A stretch of DNA of 56,404 nt from Phormidium ambiguum IAM M-71 (lineage in GTDB: Bacteria; Cyanobacteriota; Cyanobacteriia; Cyanobacteriales; Aerosakkonemataceae), in assembly GCF_001904725.1 (NCBI RefSeq), contig NZ_MRCE01000004.1, positions 1-56,404 on the forward strand. Reading direction: 5' to 3'. Both the position numbers and the translations under genes were made by a program. The notes below the pieces were generated by a model. That model had not been told where the DNA came from and made no database searches. It saw only the letters and a list, made by a program, of their open reading frames with translations. Below, piece after piece: positions 26,089-35,807 of the stretch; within the stretch, counting starts at the first letter, position 1, and every line of letters begins with the position of its first letter.

Positions 26089-28075
26089 TTGGTGTTGACC
26101 TTTCACTTACAGAAGGAAGTTCTTCAACTTTATTATCAGTTGATGTTTCGGTACTGCCAGAGGCAAAAAATCCCGAAGTGATGATTGGTAGAGATATTTC
26201 TACTGTAGTACCTAAGTCTGCACCGGGACTGTGCAAATCAATTGTACCTTCCATGAGTGCCATAATTTTGCGAGAAATTGCTAAACCTAAACCTGTTCCA
26301 CCATACTTGCGAGTTCTGGTGCCATCTGCCATGACGAAAGGACGAAATAGTTTCTTTTGTTCTTCAATTGATACGCCAATTCCGGTATCTTTAATTTTAA
26401 TTAATACCCAATAATTGTTATTATTGCTTTGTTTATTTGGTATTGCTTCTAGGGTAGTGTTTATAGTGATGCTACCTTTTTCGGTAAATTTAATTGCATT
26501 ACCAAGCACATTGAGAAAAACTTGTTTTAATTTGGCTGGATCGGCTTGAACTATTATTGGTTGTTCTGGAGTATTAAATAATAATTGTAAGCCTTTTTGG
26601 TTCATTTGAACCATTTGTAAGTCAATTACTTCTTTGAGGATCGATCGCACATCCACAGGTCGCATGACTACAGAAAGTGTCCCAGATTCAATTTTTGATA
26701 AATCGAGGATGTCGTTAATAATATGTAGTAAATGTATGGCGGCATCATCGGCTTTTTCCAGTAAATCTAATTCTTCTTCTCGATCGTCACAACAGCCATC
26801 ACGCACCAAACGAATACAACCAATAATAGCGTTTAAAGGCGTTCTCAATTCATGAGAAGTATTAGCCAGAAATTCATTTTTTAAGGTGTTTGCTGCTTGA
26901 GCTTCTTTCCAAGCATTTTCTAACTCTTCCGCCCACACAGTTAATCGTCCCACCATACTATCGAGAGATTCACTTAATTGATTTAATTCTCTAATTTTGA
27001 AGGTCGGAGAAATTTTAACTGTCGATCGATCTTTTCCGACATTTAAAGCATATTCACCTAATTTTTCTAAAGGACGTGCTAAATCACGGGATAAATATAA
27101 AGTTGCTAATAAAATAGCAGCAATTAATCCTAAAGTTAGTATTAATAATACTTGTCGAATTTCTTCCAAGCGATACAAAGCACTGTCTATACTAGCAACT
27201 GCTAAAATTACCCATTTGCTATCTTGTTTTTTGCTTAAAGGGTTAGGAATAGCTGAATAACCAACTACTGACTCTACTCCTTTAGCTTGAAAGTCATATA
27301 AATGGAGAAAATATTGTAGTCCCTTAGTCGCATTTTTCAGAAGTGCTTCTAGTCTGGCAGCATCTTTTTCTTGAGAAATATTTTTTCCATGCCGCTCTGG
27401 TTGCGGATGTTCTAAAATTGTGCCATCTTGGTCAATTACTACTGTATCGCCGTAAAGAGAGCCAGAAAGATCGCGTTGTTGTTGAGTCAGTATAGATTTG
27501 ACAGTTAATACATTCTGGAGTTGACCAGCACTATTATAAACTGGTGCGCTTAAAATCAGTTTTAATTGTACAGGTTCTCCAGGTATATTGATGTTATTTA
27601 CTGATTTTTTGTTTAAATCTGTGGTTACGTAGACATTTGATATGTCTGGCAATAGTTCGGTTTGTTTTTCTGTCCATAAATTAGGAGGTAAAGAAATCAT
27701 GGCCCGATCGCCACAAGTGCTAGCAACTACTTTACCTGTTTGAAAATTAGTTAATTGAATACACTGAATTCTGGTGGGTAACTGTGTTGCTAATTGAGTG
27801 ATAAATTTTTCATTGATTTCATTGGATGAATTAGACTTCAGAATGGAAGTTTGACTAGCAGCAATTAAATTAGACTTTAATGCAGCAATTAATTCTTCGA
27901 TTCTGTCTCCCTTTCTCCCCGCACTTTCTGTTAAGTTCTGGCGCGCAGTGTCTAATAAACCAGAACGAGCTTTTTTGTATGTTATGTACTCGCCAAGCAA
28001 CAATATTGGTACGCTTAACAGTAGAATCCGGGATAATAAAATGCGGCGAAAAGAAGTTTCACTTACCTTACCCAT
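26075..28075 (-). CDS. Membrane sensor histidine kinase (extracellular sensor-HAMP-HisKA-HATPase)
   Basis: A 666-residue two-component sensor. Transmembrane helix 1 is at about 12-30, and a periplasmic Cache-like domain at about 35-305 contains the VVIDQDGTILEHPQPE type segment. Helix 2 at about 308-328 leads to HAMP (about 330-380), then HisKA with the phospho-acceptor in NTSHELRTPLN, and HATPase with N box LGNAIKF, DTGIGV and GGTGLGLAI. There is no receiver domain, so it needs a separate response regulator, and none is adjacent. The signal is unknown; the extracytoplasmic domain type often binds small organic ligands. Confidence 0.92.
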   Translation of the reverse strand: MGKVSETSFRRILLSRILLLSVPILLLGEYITYKKARSGLLDTARQNLTESAGRKGDRIEELIAALKSNLIAASQTSILKSNSSNEINEKFITQLATQLPTRIQCIQLTNFQTGKVVASTCGDRAMISLPPNLWTEKQTELLPDISNVYVTTDLNKKSVNNINIPGEPVQLKLILSAPVYNSAGQLQNVLTVKSILTQQQRDLSGSLYGDTVVIDQDGTILEHPQPERHGKNISQEKDAARLEALLKNATKGLQYFLHLYDFQAKGVESVVGYSAIPNPLSKKQDSKWVILAVASIDSALYRLEEIRQVLLILTLGLIAAILLATLYLSRDLARPLEKLGEYALNVGKDRSTVKISPTFKIRELNQLSESLDSMVGRLTVWAEELENAWKEAQAANTLKNEFLANTSHELRTPLNAIIGCIRLVRDGCCDDREEELDLLEKADDAAIHLLHIINDILDLSKIESGTLSVVMRPVDVRSILKEVIDLQMVQMNQKGLQLLFNTPEQPIIVQADPAKLKQVFLNVLGNAIKFTEKGSITINTTLEAIPNKQSNNNNYWVLIKIKDTGIGVSIEEQKKLFRPFVMADGTRTRKYGGTGLGLAISRKIMALMEGTIDLHSPGADLGTTVEISLPIITSGFFASGSTETSTDNKVEELPSVSERSTPINLI

Positions 28076-28288
28076 AGCGAGTCTCTAAAGAATAATAGTT
28101 TAACTAAAGCAGTAATTCAGCAGTGAACAAACACGCAAGTACTAGGGTTTAGATCGCCACCTTTTAAGAATAATAGTACGCCTGAGAGCAAAAAATGGCA
28201 CACTGTAAAGATCGCTCGCTGCGTCAAGATGGATAACCCTAATTATAAGAAATCTCTTGGCAATCTTTCACCCCAAGATAGATGATCG

Positions 28289-29011
28289 ATGGTCGATAAA
28301 ATTCATGAGATGGAAAGGATTGAAGTTTTGCGGACAAATCACCTCCAGACAATTGTAGTTCTAGCCATGAGTGCTGATGGCAAAATAGCTGATATTCAGT
28401 CATCTGCGGCCAGATTTGGTTCCACCTTTGATAAAGCGCACTTAGAAAAACAGATTGCTTCAGTAGATGGAGTATTATTTGGTGCGGGAACGCTAAGGGC
28501 ATACGGTACAACTTTAATGGTTTCCGATCCTGAGTTACTCAAACAACGGGAATTACAAGGGAAAGAAAGTCAACCGATTCATATTGTGTGTTCGGCTTCG
28601 GGAAAAATCGATCCCGAATTGCGCTTTTTTCAACAGCAAGTTCCGCGTTGCTTATTCACTACTATTAAGGGTTCCCAGTTTTGGCAACAAAAAAGAGCGT
28701 TTCACAAAGTCTTTGCAATTGAAACCGTAGAAGGGGGAATTAACTGGGTAGCAGCTTGGGAAAAACTCACAGAAATGGGTTTGCAAAAGGTGGCGGTTTT
28801 GGGTGGTGGTAAACTGGTGGCTTCTTTACTGGCGGCGGATTTGGTGGATGAATTTTGGCTAACGGTTTGTCCGTTAATCTTAGGGGGAGAAAATGCGCCT
28901 ACACCAGTAGCAGGGGCGGGTTTTTTGGCAAATTTGGCTCCTAAGTTGCAACTTTTGTCGGTGGAAAGGATAGACCAAGAGGTATTTTTGCATTATCGAC
29001 TGCAACGTTAG
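28289..29011 (+). CDS. RibD C-terminal / dihydrofolate-reductase-like reductase
   Basis: A 240-residue stand-alone RibD reductase domain with AMSADGKIA (the MSxDGKI signature), VDGVLFGAGTLRAYG, and VLGGGKLVASLLAADLVDEFWLTVCPLILGG. In riboflavin synthesis this domain reduces the ribosyl-amino pyrimidine with NADPH. Cyanobacteria carry free-standing copies of uncertain substrate, so a riboflavin role is plausible but not shown. A later in-frame Met at residue 8 (28310) is an alternative start. It is followed by the FemAB-like gene at close spacing. Confidence 0.85.
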   Translation: MVDKIHEMERIEVLRTNHLQTIVVLAMSADGKIADIQSSAARFGSTFDKAHLEKQIASVDGVLFGAGTLRAYGTTLMVSDPELLKQRELQGKESQPIHIVCSASGKIDPELRFFQQQVPRCLFTTIKGSQFWQQKRAFHKVFAIETVEGGINWVAAWEKLTEMGLQKVAVLGGGKLVASLLAADLVDEFWLTVCPLILGGENAPTPVAGAGFLANLAPKLQLLSVERIDQEVFLHYRLQR

Positions 29012-29064
29012 CCAAATTGGATTAATTTAAAGAAAGTTTGAACTTTTGCTCCCTATTGGGCCAG

Positions 29065-30273
29065 ATGGTAGAACAAATTAAGCCTCGTTATTCGGTTTCT
29101 TGGATTAATAACATTGCGGAAATCCCTCAATCTGAATGGGATGCTTTGGCAATGCCTTTGAAAACTCCCTTTTTGGAATGGGAGTGGTTGCACAATATAG
29201 AAAGTTCTGGTAGTGCTAAGGGGCAAACTGGATGGTTGCCGAATCATTTGACGGTGTGGCGCGATCGACAATTAGTTGCTGCTGCCCCTCTTTATGTTAA
29301 AGGTCATAGTTATGGTGAGTTTGTCTTTGACCATCAATGGGCAGATTTGGCAGGTCGCTTGGGAATTCAATATTATCCGAAATTGTTGGGGATGACTCCG
29401 TTTACTCCGGCGGAAGGTTATCGGTTTTTAATTGCGCCGGGGGAAGATGAGGATGAGTTAACGGAAATGATGGTAAATGCGATCGATCATTTTTGCGATC
29501 GTAATCAAATTTCTGGTTGTAATTTCCTTTATGTCGATCCAGAATGGCGATCGGTTATGGAACGTCACGGCTTCTTTAGTTGGTTACACCATAGCTACAT
29601 CTGGAAAAATGAAGGATTTAAAACTTTCGATGATTATTTAGCAGTATTTAATGCCAACCAACGACGCAATATTAAAAGAGAACGCAAAGCTGTAGAAAGG
29701 GAAGGTTTACAAATTCGCACTTTAACAGGTGAGGAAATTTCTAAACCTTTGTTGAATCAAATGTACACTTTCTACAGCCATCATTGTGACAAGTTTGGCT
29801 GGTGGGGTAGTAAATATTTAACCAAAAAGTTTTTTGAGCAACTTTATTCTAGTTATCGCCATCGGGTTTTGTTGGTTGCTGCTTATAACGAGCAAAATAT
29901 TCATCAACCAATGGCAATGTCTTTTTGTGTTTATAAAGGCGATCGACTTTACGGACGTTATTGGGGTTGTTTCCAAGAAATCGATTGCTTACACTTTGAT
30001 GCTTGTTACTATACGCCAATTGAATGGGGAATTGCTCATGGCGTGCAAGTTTTCGATCCGGGTGCAGGTGGACAACATAAAAAACGTCGCGGTTTTCCAG
30101 CAACTCCTAACCACAGTCTGCACCGCTTTTACCATCCTCGTTTAACGAAAATTCTCCGGTCTTATATTAGTGAAGTTAACGAAATTGAACGGCAACAAAT
30201 TGAGGCAATTAATTTGGATATTCCTTTTAGTCAGCGTCAACCTGAGTTGCAAATAGAGATGGAAAACGAGTAG
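29065..30273 (+). CDS. FemAB/GNAT-like protein (DUF482 family, 'peptidogalycan' type)
   Basis: A 402-residue member of the FemAB-like GNAT family PF04339. Diagnostic segments include TPFLEWEWLHNIE near the start, TPFTPAEGYRFL, NANQRRNIKRERK, YGRYWGCFQEIDCLHFDACYY and FDPGAGGQHKKRRGF. FemAB relatives transfer aminoacyl groups to peptidoglycan precursors; the function of this branch is unproven. ATG 29065 is preferred over TTG 29038, since MVEQIKPRYS fits the usual start. It is probably co-transcribed with the RibD-like gene (53-base gap). Confidence 0.87.
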   Translation: MVEQIKPRYSVSWINNIAEIPQSEWDALAMPLKTPFLEWEWLHNIESSGSAKGQTGWLPNHLTVWRDRQLVAAAPLYVKGHSYGEFVFDHQWADLAGRLGIQYYPKLLGMTPFTPAEGYRFLIAPGEDEDELTEMMVNAIDHFCDRNQISGCNFLYVDPEWRSVMERHGFFSWLHHSYIWKNEGFKTFDDYLAVFNANQRRNIKRERKAVEREGLQIRTLTGEEISKPLLNQMYTFYSHHCDKFGWWGSKYLTKKFFEQLYSSYRHRVLLVAAYNEQNIHQPMAMSFCVYKGDRLYGRYWGCFQEIDCLHFDACYYTPIEWGIAHGVQVFDPGAGGQHKKRRGFPATPNHSLHRFYHPRLTKILRSYISEVNEIERQQIEAINLDIPFSQRQPELQIEMENE

Positions 30274-30447
30274 TATCTATGGCTTTCCTAGCAAATATTT
30301 TTAGGGAACCGCAAAGGACGCAAAGAACGCAAAGAAGAAAGAGAACAAAAGGTAGTTTTAGGAGAAATTACTGGTAAATTTGGTATGATAAATAGATGGT
30401 GATTTGAAATCATTTTTCAATTCGGAGTTGATTAAATTTTTGGAATT

Positions 30448-30852
30448 ATGACACCTAGTTTGCCTAAAATGACTGTATCTAAAGAAGACCTGGCATTAAT
30501 TGACGATCGACTTTCTCAACGAGATATTAAACTCGATCCGGCTGGATATTTCATTATCTATATAGATAGAGAAGCCGAATTGATCTGCGCGAAACATTAC
30601 ACTAATGTCATTGATGAACGCGGTTTAGCTGTCGATCCAGAAACGGGAAAAGTAATTCCGGCAAAAGGTAAGGTGGAACGAACTAACACAACTTTATATA
30701 CTGGCAGAACCGCTAAGGAACTTTGTGTGAAAATTTTGGAAGAAACTCAGCCCTGTCCAGTCAGTTATTTAGATCATGCTGGCTATTTGGGGCGGGAGTT
30801 TGTCAGGGCTGAGTTAGCTTTAGTTACTGGTGAAGAGTATATTCAGGATTAA
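30448..30852 (+). CDS. DUF4346 protein
   Basis: A 134-residue cyanobacterial DUF4346 protein. The family pattern DPAGYFIIYIDRE...ICAKHYTNVID...GLAVDPETGK...SYLDHAGYLGREFVRAE is clear. It is distantly similar to the MtrA-like fold of methyltransferases, but no activity is known. The 3' end overlaps the convergent psb32 gene by four bases. The upstream gap contains GCAAAGAAC repeats (30309-30335). Confidence 0.88.
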   Translation: MTPSLPKMTVSKEDLALIDDRLSQRDIKLDPAGYFIIYIDREAELICAKHYTNVIDERGLAVDPETGKVIPAKGKVERTNTTLYTGRTAKELCVKILEETQPCPVSYLDHAGYLGREFVRAELALVTGEEYIQD

Positions 30853-31574
30853 GAACCCATTGATTGATACCAGTAATATGTTGCCATTGGAATGACGGTG
30901 GCGGCAATTAATAAGCCAATTACCCAAACAGTTGAACCGCCAGTATCAGTTTCTTCGGCTTTTTTAAAGGTACTTTCGACTTGTTCGTTGTTGATAACTA
31001 CAGGGGCACCAGGATCGGGTTTACCAGATAGTACTGCGGAAATGCGATCGCTAGCATCAATAAAAGCTTGATTGTATTTGTCACCTTGTCGCAAAGGCAC
31101 GAGTACCGTTTCTTGGGCAACACTTTGGGCAATTTCATCAGACATCAGGGATTTTACTTTTTCCCCAGTGCGAATTCCTGTGGTGTTAGTTACAGTATCG
31201 ATCGCTAACAGAATTTGATTAGCTTGCGTTTCCGGTGTAGGAAACCACTTTTCAAATAATCGATCGGTAAAACTTTGTGCTGTTTCCTCATAATCTAAGC
31301 GGTGAATGGTGACAAATCTCACCTCATTTCCGGTTTGCTTGGCCAAATTGTCTAAAATGTTGTTAATCTGCCCTTCACTAATCCGACTGAGAACTTCCGC
31401 TTGATCGAGAATCCAAGTTTTTTCTCCAGCCACTACACTTGGAATATCATAAACGCCTGTGGCATTAGCAGGTGTAGCAAAACTCTGCATTGCTAACAAC
31501 ATTAATACCAAAGACAAAAACAGCTGTTGGAGATATTTTCTCCCCGAATAAATGCGATATAAGAACTGTTGCAT
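30849..31574 (-). CDS. psb32: Photosystem II repair protein Psb32
   Basis: A 241-residue TPM-domain protein. The N-terminal signal/anchor (LFLSLVLMLLAMQSFATPANA) targets the thylakoid lumen. The TPM domain at about 45-190 (VLSRISEGQINNILDNLAKQ...FTDRLFEKWF) is followed by a C-terminal membrane helix (VWVIGLLIAATVIPMATYYW). Psb32 protects photosystem II from photodamage and speeds its repair in Synechocystis. The length and topology match. It is divergent from ndhD across a repeat tract. Confidence 0.93.
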   Translation of the reverse strand: MQQFLYRIYSGRKYLQQLFLSLVLMLLAMQSFATPANATGVYDIPSVVAGEKTWILDQAEVLSRISEGQINNILDNLAKQTGNEVRFVTIHRLDYEETAQSFTDRLFEKWFPTPETQANQILLAIDTVTNTTGIRTGEKVKSLMSDEIAQSVAQETVLVPLRQGDKYNQAFIDASDRISAVLSGKPDPGAPVVINNEQVESTFKKAEETDTGGSTVWVIGLLIAATVIPMATYYWYQSMGS

Positions 31575-31621
31575 GGGATAAAACCTTAAAAAAACTTCCC
31601 CAAAAATACTTTATATCTTTT

Positions 31622-31757
31622 CGGGCAGAGGGGCAGGGGTGTAGGGGAGCAGGGGAGCAGGGGAGCAGGGGAGCAGGGGAGCAGGGGAGCAGGGGGGACA
31701 AGGAGATTTTTAGCTTTTACCTTTCTTTCCTTCTGCCTTCTGCCTTCTGCCTTTCTT
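31622..31757. repeat. GGGGAGCA tandem repeats and TTCTGCC heptamers
   Basis: About seven copies of an 8-mer GGGGAGCA (31634-31692) are followed after a spacer by three TTCTGCC units (31729-31755), the reverse complement of the GGCAGAA family. They lie in the psb32-ndhD divergent gap; nothing is coding here. Confidence 0.85.
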
Positions 31758-31879
31758 CTCTACTCATAGATAAGTCTATATACTTATGGTGGAAAAAGTT
31801 TTATCAAAATTTGTTACTAAAATGTAACGAAGTTTAATACAATATGATTATTCACAAATAAGTATTTTTGCTCAAGGCC

Positions 31880-33571
31880 ATGATAGTGGATCGATTTCCC
31901 TGGCTTACTGCGATCGTCCTGCTCCCACTCGTTGCTTCCCTGCTCATCCCCGTATTGCCTGATAAAGATGGCAAGCGCGTGCGGTGGTATGCTCTGGGCG
32001 TAGGTATCGCTGATTTTGTTTTGATGTGCTATGCCTTCTGGAAGCATTACGATGCGAGCAGTACGACTTTTCAACTCGCGGAAAAGTATGCTTGGGTGCC
32101 GCAGTTAGGTCTGAACTGGGCAGTTTCGGTCGATGGAATATCTGTACCGCTGGTGCTTCTGGCAGGTTTAGTTACTACTTTAGCGATTTTGGCAGCTTGG
32201 CAAGTCGATCGCAAACCCCGACTCTTCTACTTCCTGATGCTGGTACTCTACTCCGCTCAGATTGGGGTTTTCGTCGCTCAAGACTTGATCCTGCTGTTCA
32301 TTATGTGGGAAGTAGAACTAGTTCCCGTTTACTTACTTGTCTCTATCTGGGGTGGCCCAAAACGCCGTTATGCAGCTACAAAATTCATCCTTTATACTGC
32401 ACTAGCTTCTATATTTATCCTCGTAGCAGCCTTAGCAATGGGGCTTTATGGCGGTGGTAATCTCACCTTTGATATGGCAGAACTCGCCACCAGAAATTAC
32501 CCATTAGTACTAGAACTCTTACTATATGCGGGTTTACTGATTGCTTTCGGTGTGAAACTGGCGATTTTCCCGATGCACACCTGGCTACCTGACGCGCATG
32601 GTGAAGCTTCGGCTCCGGTATCGATGATTTTGGCTGGTGTGTTGCTGAAAATGGGCGGATATGGATTGATTCGCCTGAACATGGAAATGCTCAATGATGC
32701 CCATGTTTACTTTGCTCCAGTTTTAGCAATCTTAGGTGTAGTTAACATCATTTATGGCGCGTTGACTTCCTTTGGTCAAACTAACATGAAGCGCCGCCTC
32801 GCTTATTCTTCCGTTTCTCACATGGGTTTTGTGCTGCTGGGTATTGCTTCCTACACTGATTTAGGTGTGAGTGGCGCAATGCTGCAAATGATTTCGCACG
32901 GTTTAATTGCTGCGGTATTGTTCTTCTTGGCTGGTGTGACTTACGATCGCACTCATACCCTAGCATTAGATGAAATGGGCGGAATTGGTCAAGCAATGCC
33001 GAAAGTTTTTGCTCTGTTCACCGCAGGCGCAATGGCTTCTTTAGCACTCCCTGGAATGAGCGGTTTTGCTAGCGAACTCTCGGTTTTCGTGGGTGTAACT
33101 ACTGGCGATATCTACAGTTCTACTTTCCGCACAGTTACAGTTTTCCTCGCCGCAGTGGGTGTGATTCTCACTCCTATCTACTTGCTTTCCATGCTGCGAC
33201 AAATCTTCTTTAACTCTGGTGCAGCACCTAATTGCAACTTGGGTAATGCAACTGTAAAAGCTTCGGGAGATCAAGAAGCTGTGTGTTTTGGTACTAGCTG
33301 CGTGTTACCTGTAAATGCTCACTTTAGAGATGCAAGTCCCCGCGAAATCTTCATCGCCGCTAGCTTTTTGGTGCTAATAATTGGGATTGGTTTCTATCCA
33401 AAATTAGCTACTAAATTGTACGATGTGAAAACTGTGGCAGTAAACGCAGAAGTGCGTCAGTCTTACACAGAAATTGCCCAAGGTAATCAACAAATTTATG
33501 CCAAAGGGTTTTTAAGTTCTCCGCAACTTGTCGAAACAGAAATTGCTACGGTTTCGGGAATTGTGAAGTAA
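31880..33571 (+). CDS. ndhD: NAD(P)H-quinone oxidoreductase subunit 4 (NdhD)
   Basis: A 563-residue antiporter-like subunit of the thylakoid NDH-1 complex, used in respiration and cyclic electron flow. About 14 hydrophobic helices are present with the proton-channel glutamate in [25 protein letters not shown] (conserved Lys/His) and [12 protein letters not shown]. The sequence is of the NdhD1 type by overall resemblance. ATG 31880 is used; TTG 31868 would add four residues. A loop near 440-480 ([20 protein letters not shown]) is longer than in NuoM. It is followed by a HIP1-based terminator. Confidence 0.94.
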   Translation: MIVDRFPWLTAIVLLPLVASLLIPVLPDKDGKRVRWYALGVGIADFVLMCYAFWKHYDASSTTFQLAEKYAWVPQLGLNWAVSVDGISVPLVLLAGLVTTLAILAAWQVDRKPRLFYFLMLVLYSAQIGVFVAQDLILLFIMWEVELVPVYLLVSIWGGPKRRYAATKFILYTALASIFILVAALAMGLYGGGNLTFDMAELATRNYPLVLELLLYAGLLIAFGVKLAIFPMHTWLPDAHGEASAPVSMILAGVLLKMGGYGLIRLNMEMLNDAHVYFAPVLAILGVVNIIYGALTSFGQTNMKRRLAYSSVSHMGFVLLGIASYTDLGVSGAMLQMISHGLIAAVLFFLAGVTYDRTHTLALDEMGGIGQAMPKVFALFTAGAMASLALPGMSGFASELSVFVGVTTGDIYSSTFRTVTVFLAAVGVILTPIYLLSMLRQIFFNSGAAPNCNLGNATVKASGDQEAVCFGTSCVLPVNAHFRDASPREIFIAASFLVLIIGIGFYPKLATKLYDVKTVAVNAEVRQSYTEIAQGNQQIYAKGFLSSPQLVETEIATVSGIVK

Positions 33572-33580
33572 GGTTTTCAT

Positions 33581-33607
33581 TTTCTACTTGTGTTGAATTG
33601 TGTTGAA
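33581..33607. repeat. 27 bp direct repeat, left copy, flanking the restriction-modification island
   Basis: TTTCTACTTGTGTTGAATTG plus TGTTGAA is identical to 35808-35834. It starts 10 bases after the ndhD stop. Similarity continues imperfectly through GCGATCGTT to 33622. Confidence 0.9.
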
Positions 33608-33613
33608 TGTTTG

Positions 33614-33658
33614 GCGATCGTTCTTTCTGGTTTTTGGGGAAGGGGCGATCGTTTTTTT
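33614..33658 (+). terminator. HIP1-stem terminator after ndhD
   Basis: GCGATCG at 33614-33620 pairs with the second copy at 33645-33651 (CGATCG is self-complementary), followed by seven T residues. Confidence 0.65.
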
Positions 33659-33736
33659 GTTGTGCTAAAGCAATGATCTTCTACTCGTAAAGGCTAAGTT
33701 AGGCAACGTGAACCTAAGCTATAAGAGTTAAACAAG

Positions 33737-33790
33737 TTAATATCCGATTTTGGGATATTCCAATATGGGATATTAAACTACCTCCCATAT
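33737..33790 (+). promoter_or_regulatory. Operator cluster ahead of the XRE-endonuclease gene
   Basis: TAATATCC (33738-33745), GGGATATTCC (33752-33761), GGGATATTA (33767-33775) and TCCCATAT (33783-33790) form overlapping inverted pairs: TAATATCC with GGATATTA, ATATGGGA with TCCCATAT. They directly precede the AGGAGGA ribosome-binding site. This is the arrangement of C-protein operators. TAATATCC recurs before the methyltransferase gene. Confidence 0.6.
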
Positions 33791-33802
33791 CAGGAGGAAA
33801 GC

Positions 33803-34672
33803 ATGACTTCATCCATTTTTTCAGAGCAATATGGAAGATTTCGAGAACTACTTACACAGTATCGGCAAGCCAGATCCATAACTCAGGCACAACTTGCAGA
33901 AGCTTTAAAACGTCCACAATCCTTTGTATCCAAGTATGAAAGTGGCGAGCGCAGACTTGATCTTATTGAATTACTTGAAATTTCAGCTGCACTTCAGTTT
34001 GACCCTTGTGAGCTTATTAGGAGTATACGTAGTGAGACATTAACTGAGCCAACTATTATGGATGAGTGGAAAGTTACAGAAGAGGAATTAACAATTCTTC
34101 TAAAAGGGAATCCAAGTCTTCGAGGAATGCTCTTTGGCTACGTGGCAGAACTTAAACTTCGGGAAATAATATCTGCGTTCCCTGGAGTAAAGTCAATAAA
34201 AAAGTTTGATGATCATGACAGAAAGAAAAAGGGTGATTTGCATATTATTTACCATCACCGAGCTTTTAGTGTTGAGTCTAAGTCCTTGCAAACTAATCAA
34301 ATAAAATTTGATGTGGAAAACCAAGTTTGGTCTGGGAAGGCTCAAGTAGATGCCAGCGACAGTCGTATAATTGCTTTGCCCAATGGACAGACCTTGAAAA
34401 CGGCTCTTCTGTTAAGAGGAGAGTTTGATATTCTTGCTGTTAACTGTTATGAATTTACTAAACAATGGCAATTTCAATTTGCCAGAAATAGGGATTTGCC
34501 TTGTTCATCCTATAAAAAATATACTACTGAACAGAGATGTGCTTTAATCTCAAGCCTAATAACAGTAACATGGCCACCAAAACCCCCTTTCTATATTGAT
34601 TTAAAGCTGTTATTAGATGAAATGTTAGAGGCTGGTGAAGGTTCTGATGCTTCAGCAATTGGGTTGGAATAA
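33803..34672 (+). CDS. XRE helix-turn-helix / PD-(D/E)xK restriction endonuclease fusion
   Basis: A 289-residue protein with an XRE-type HTH at about 12-68 (ITQAQLAEALKRPQSFVSKY, ESGERR) joined to a nuclease domain. A PD-(D/E)xK site is visible as KKGDLHI with D145 and VESKS with E158-x-K160. A DNA methyltransferase gene faces it 10 bases downstream, so it reads as a type II restriction enzyme with a built-in controller. Its upstream region carries repeated GGGATATT operator-like sites, consistent with autoregulation. CAGGAGGA gives a strong ribosome-binding site. The recognition sequence is unknown. The HTH and the motif are seen directly; enzyme activity is inferred from the motif and pairing. 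Confidence 0.82.
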   Translation: MTSSIFSEQYGRFRELLTQYRQARSITQAQLAEALKRPQSFVSKYESGERRLDLIELLEISAALQFDPCELIRSIRSETLTEPTIMDEWKVTEEELTILLKGNPSLRGMLFGYVAELKLREIISAFPGVKSIKKFDDHDRKKKGDLHIIYHHRAFSVESKSLQTNQIKFDVENQVWSGKAQVDASDSRIIALPNGQTLKTALLLRGEFDILAVNCYEFTKQWQFQFARNRDLPCSSYKKYTTEQRCALISSLITVTWPPKPPFYIDLKLLLDEMLEAGEGSDASAIGLE

Positions 34673-34682
34673 CCAGTTTAAA

Positions 34683-35420
34683 CTAATTTTTTTTAATAAA
34701 AACTAGAAAGTAAGAGTGATTTTTTCTCGCGTGTACTTGCTTTTTTAATCTGCTAACTGAAGGCTTATTAGTTCTCATCACTATGAATAAATCTTTTGTG
34801 TAGTAACCTTTATTCTCATATTCATTAATAATTTCGACATGAGTGAGCCATTGTTTTCCAGCACTCACTTCATCCTGACATTTAACTATTAATATTCCAT
34901 TGTTTCTTAGAACTCTATAAGCTTCATCACCAGCCTTGAAATACATATCTGTAACTGCGGCGTGCCACTTCTTAGTACCGAAGTTTTCGGTATCACTATT
35001 AACTTCGTCACCATGCGAGTAAGCATTTGAGAATGCTGAGTGTGTACCTGAACCAGCTTTTTGTGAGTTTTCTTTTCTATAAAACCCTTCCATATAAGGA
35101 GGATCTAAAACTACACAGTCAATTGATCCGTCTTCGTAAGGCAATTTACGACAATCTACTCCCATAAATATATCAGTAGCCAATAGCTTATATTGACCAT
35201 CTGGCACGTTACGCCAAAAAACTCCCTTTCCCCAAGTAACATCTGCAACAATTGACCCTTCAGGGACGTGCAACTTAAGAATTTCAGGGAAAACTTCAGC
35301 GTTACCTGCTACATAAGCAGACATGACAAGATTTGAAGTGGTTTCGCCTCCTTGTTTTCGCTTTTTTGAGGCTTCCTCGTCTTTGCCAGATTGTAAGATT
35401 GATGGTTGTATATACTGCAT
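34683..35420 (-). CDS. Site-specific DNA methyltransferase (DPPY amino-methyltransferase)
   Basis: A 245-residue exocyclic-amino (N6-adenine or N4-cytosine) DNA methyltransferase. The catalytic motif VVLDPPYME lies at DPPY 106-109. Motif I is unusual, [13 protein letters not shown] (59-69), where the AdoMet loop FxGxG is replaced by TWGKG. The C-terminal half ([19 protein letters not shown]) is the usual post-catalytic strand. ATG 35420 (MQYIQPSIL) is preferred to an extension reaching 35495, because that extension overlaps the upstream ORF. GGATATTA sits 10 bases before the start on the coding strand. It protects host DNA from the convergent endonuclease. Confidence 0.87.
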   Translation of the reverse strand: MQYIQPSILQSGKDEEASKKRKQGGETTSNLVMSAYVAGNAEVFPEILKLHVPEGSIVADVTWGKGVFWRNVPDGQYKLLATDIFMGVDCRKLPYEDGSIDCVVLDPPYMEGFYRKENSQKAGSGTHSAFSNAYSHGDEVNSDTENFGTKKWHAAVTDMYFKAGDEAYRVLRNNGILIVKCQDEVSAGKQWLTHVEIINEYENKGYYTKDLFIVMRTNKPSVSRLKKQVHARKNHSYFLVFIKKN

Positions 35421-35429
35421 AAATATAAA

Positions 35430-35437
35430 TAATATCC
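35430..35437 (-). promoter_or_regulatory. Operator half-site before the methyltransferase
   Basis: TAATATCC (GGATATTA on the coding strand), identical to the half-sites in front of the endonuclease gene. It is a likely target of the same HTH domain. Confidence 0.4.
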
Positions 35438-35442
35438 TACTA

Positions 35443-35691
35443 TTACCTAGACCTGTCCTCACGTAATAAGTCAACACTATCAGGAAACTCTCCATAAGTT
35501 TCTAGTAATCTTGTGCGTAACTCATCTGCTTTAAGAATAGCAGTTTGGCGATCGCACACCTTCACCTCTAAATCCGTCTCATTTTCTAGTAGTGTAAGCT
35601 GTACTTGAATAGTGCGATCGCCAAACTCAGGTTTCTCATCAATCCACTCTAAATGATTTTCCTTTAACCAAGCTTTAAATTTTTGTAACAT
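35443..35691 (-). CDS. Small protein of unknown function in the restriction-modification island
   Basis: An 82-residue charged protein ([20 protein letters not shown]...DLLREDRSR), not recognised. It lies 22 bases upstream of the methyltransferase start and in the same direction, so it is probably co-transcribed. It has an alpha/beta pattern ([18 protein letters not shown]) and no HTH. A GGATATT site is at 35715-35721, just upstream. It could be an accessory of the system or an unrelated passenger. Confidence 0.55.
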   Translation of the reverse strand: MLQKFKAWLKENHLEWIDEKPEFGDRTIQVQLTLLENETDLEVKVCDRQTAILKADELRTRLLETYGEFPDSVDLLREDRSR

Positions 35692-35807
35692 TGTTAGATC
35701 GCCTTCCCGAAACAGGATATTGAATTAATTGAAACAAGGCTGAAAAGAGTTAAAGAAGATTACGCAGAAAATTATAGCAACCAGCAAAAGGAAAAGAAAA
35801 ATGATTC

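Noticed and set aside
31490..31837. 115-codon ORF spanning the GGGGAGCA array
   Set aside because: It reads through a tandem repeat and antisense to the psb32 start; no protein character.
32026..32460. 144-codon ORF within ndhD
   Set aside because: Out-of-frame shadow of a conserved membrane protein.
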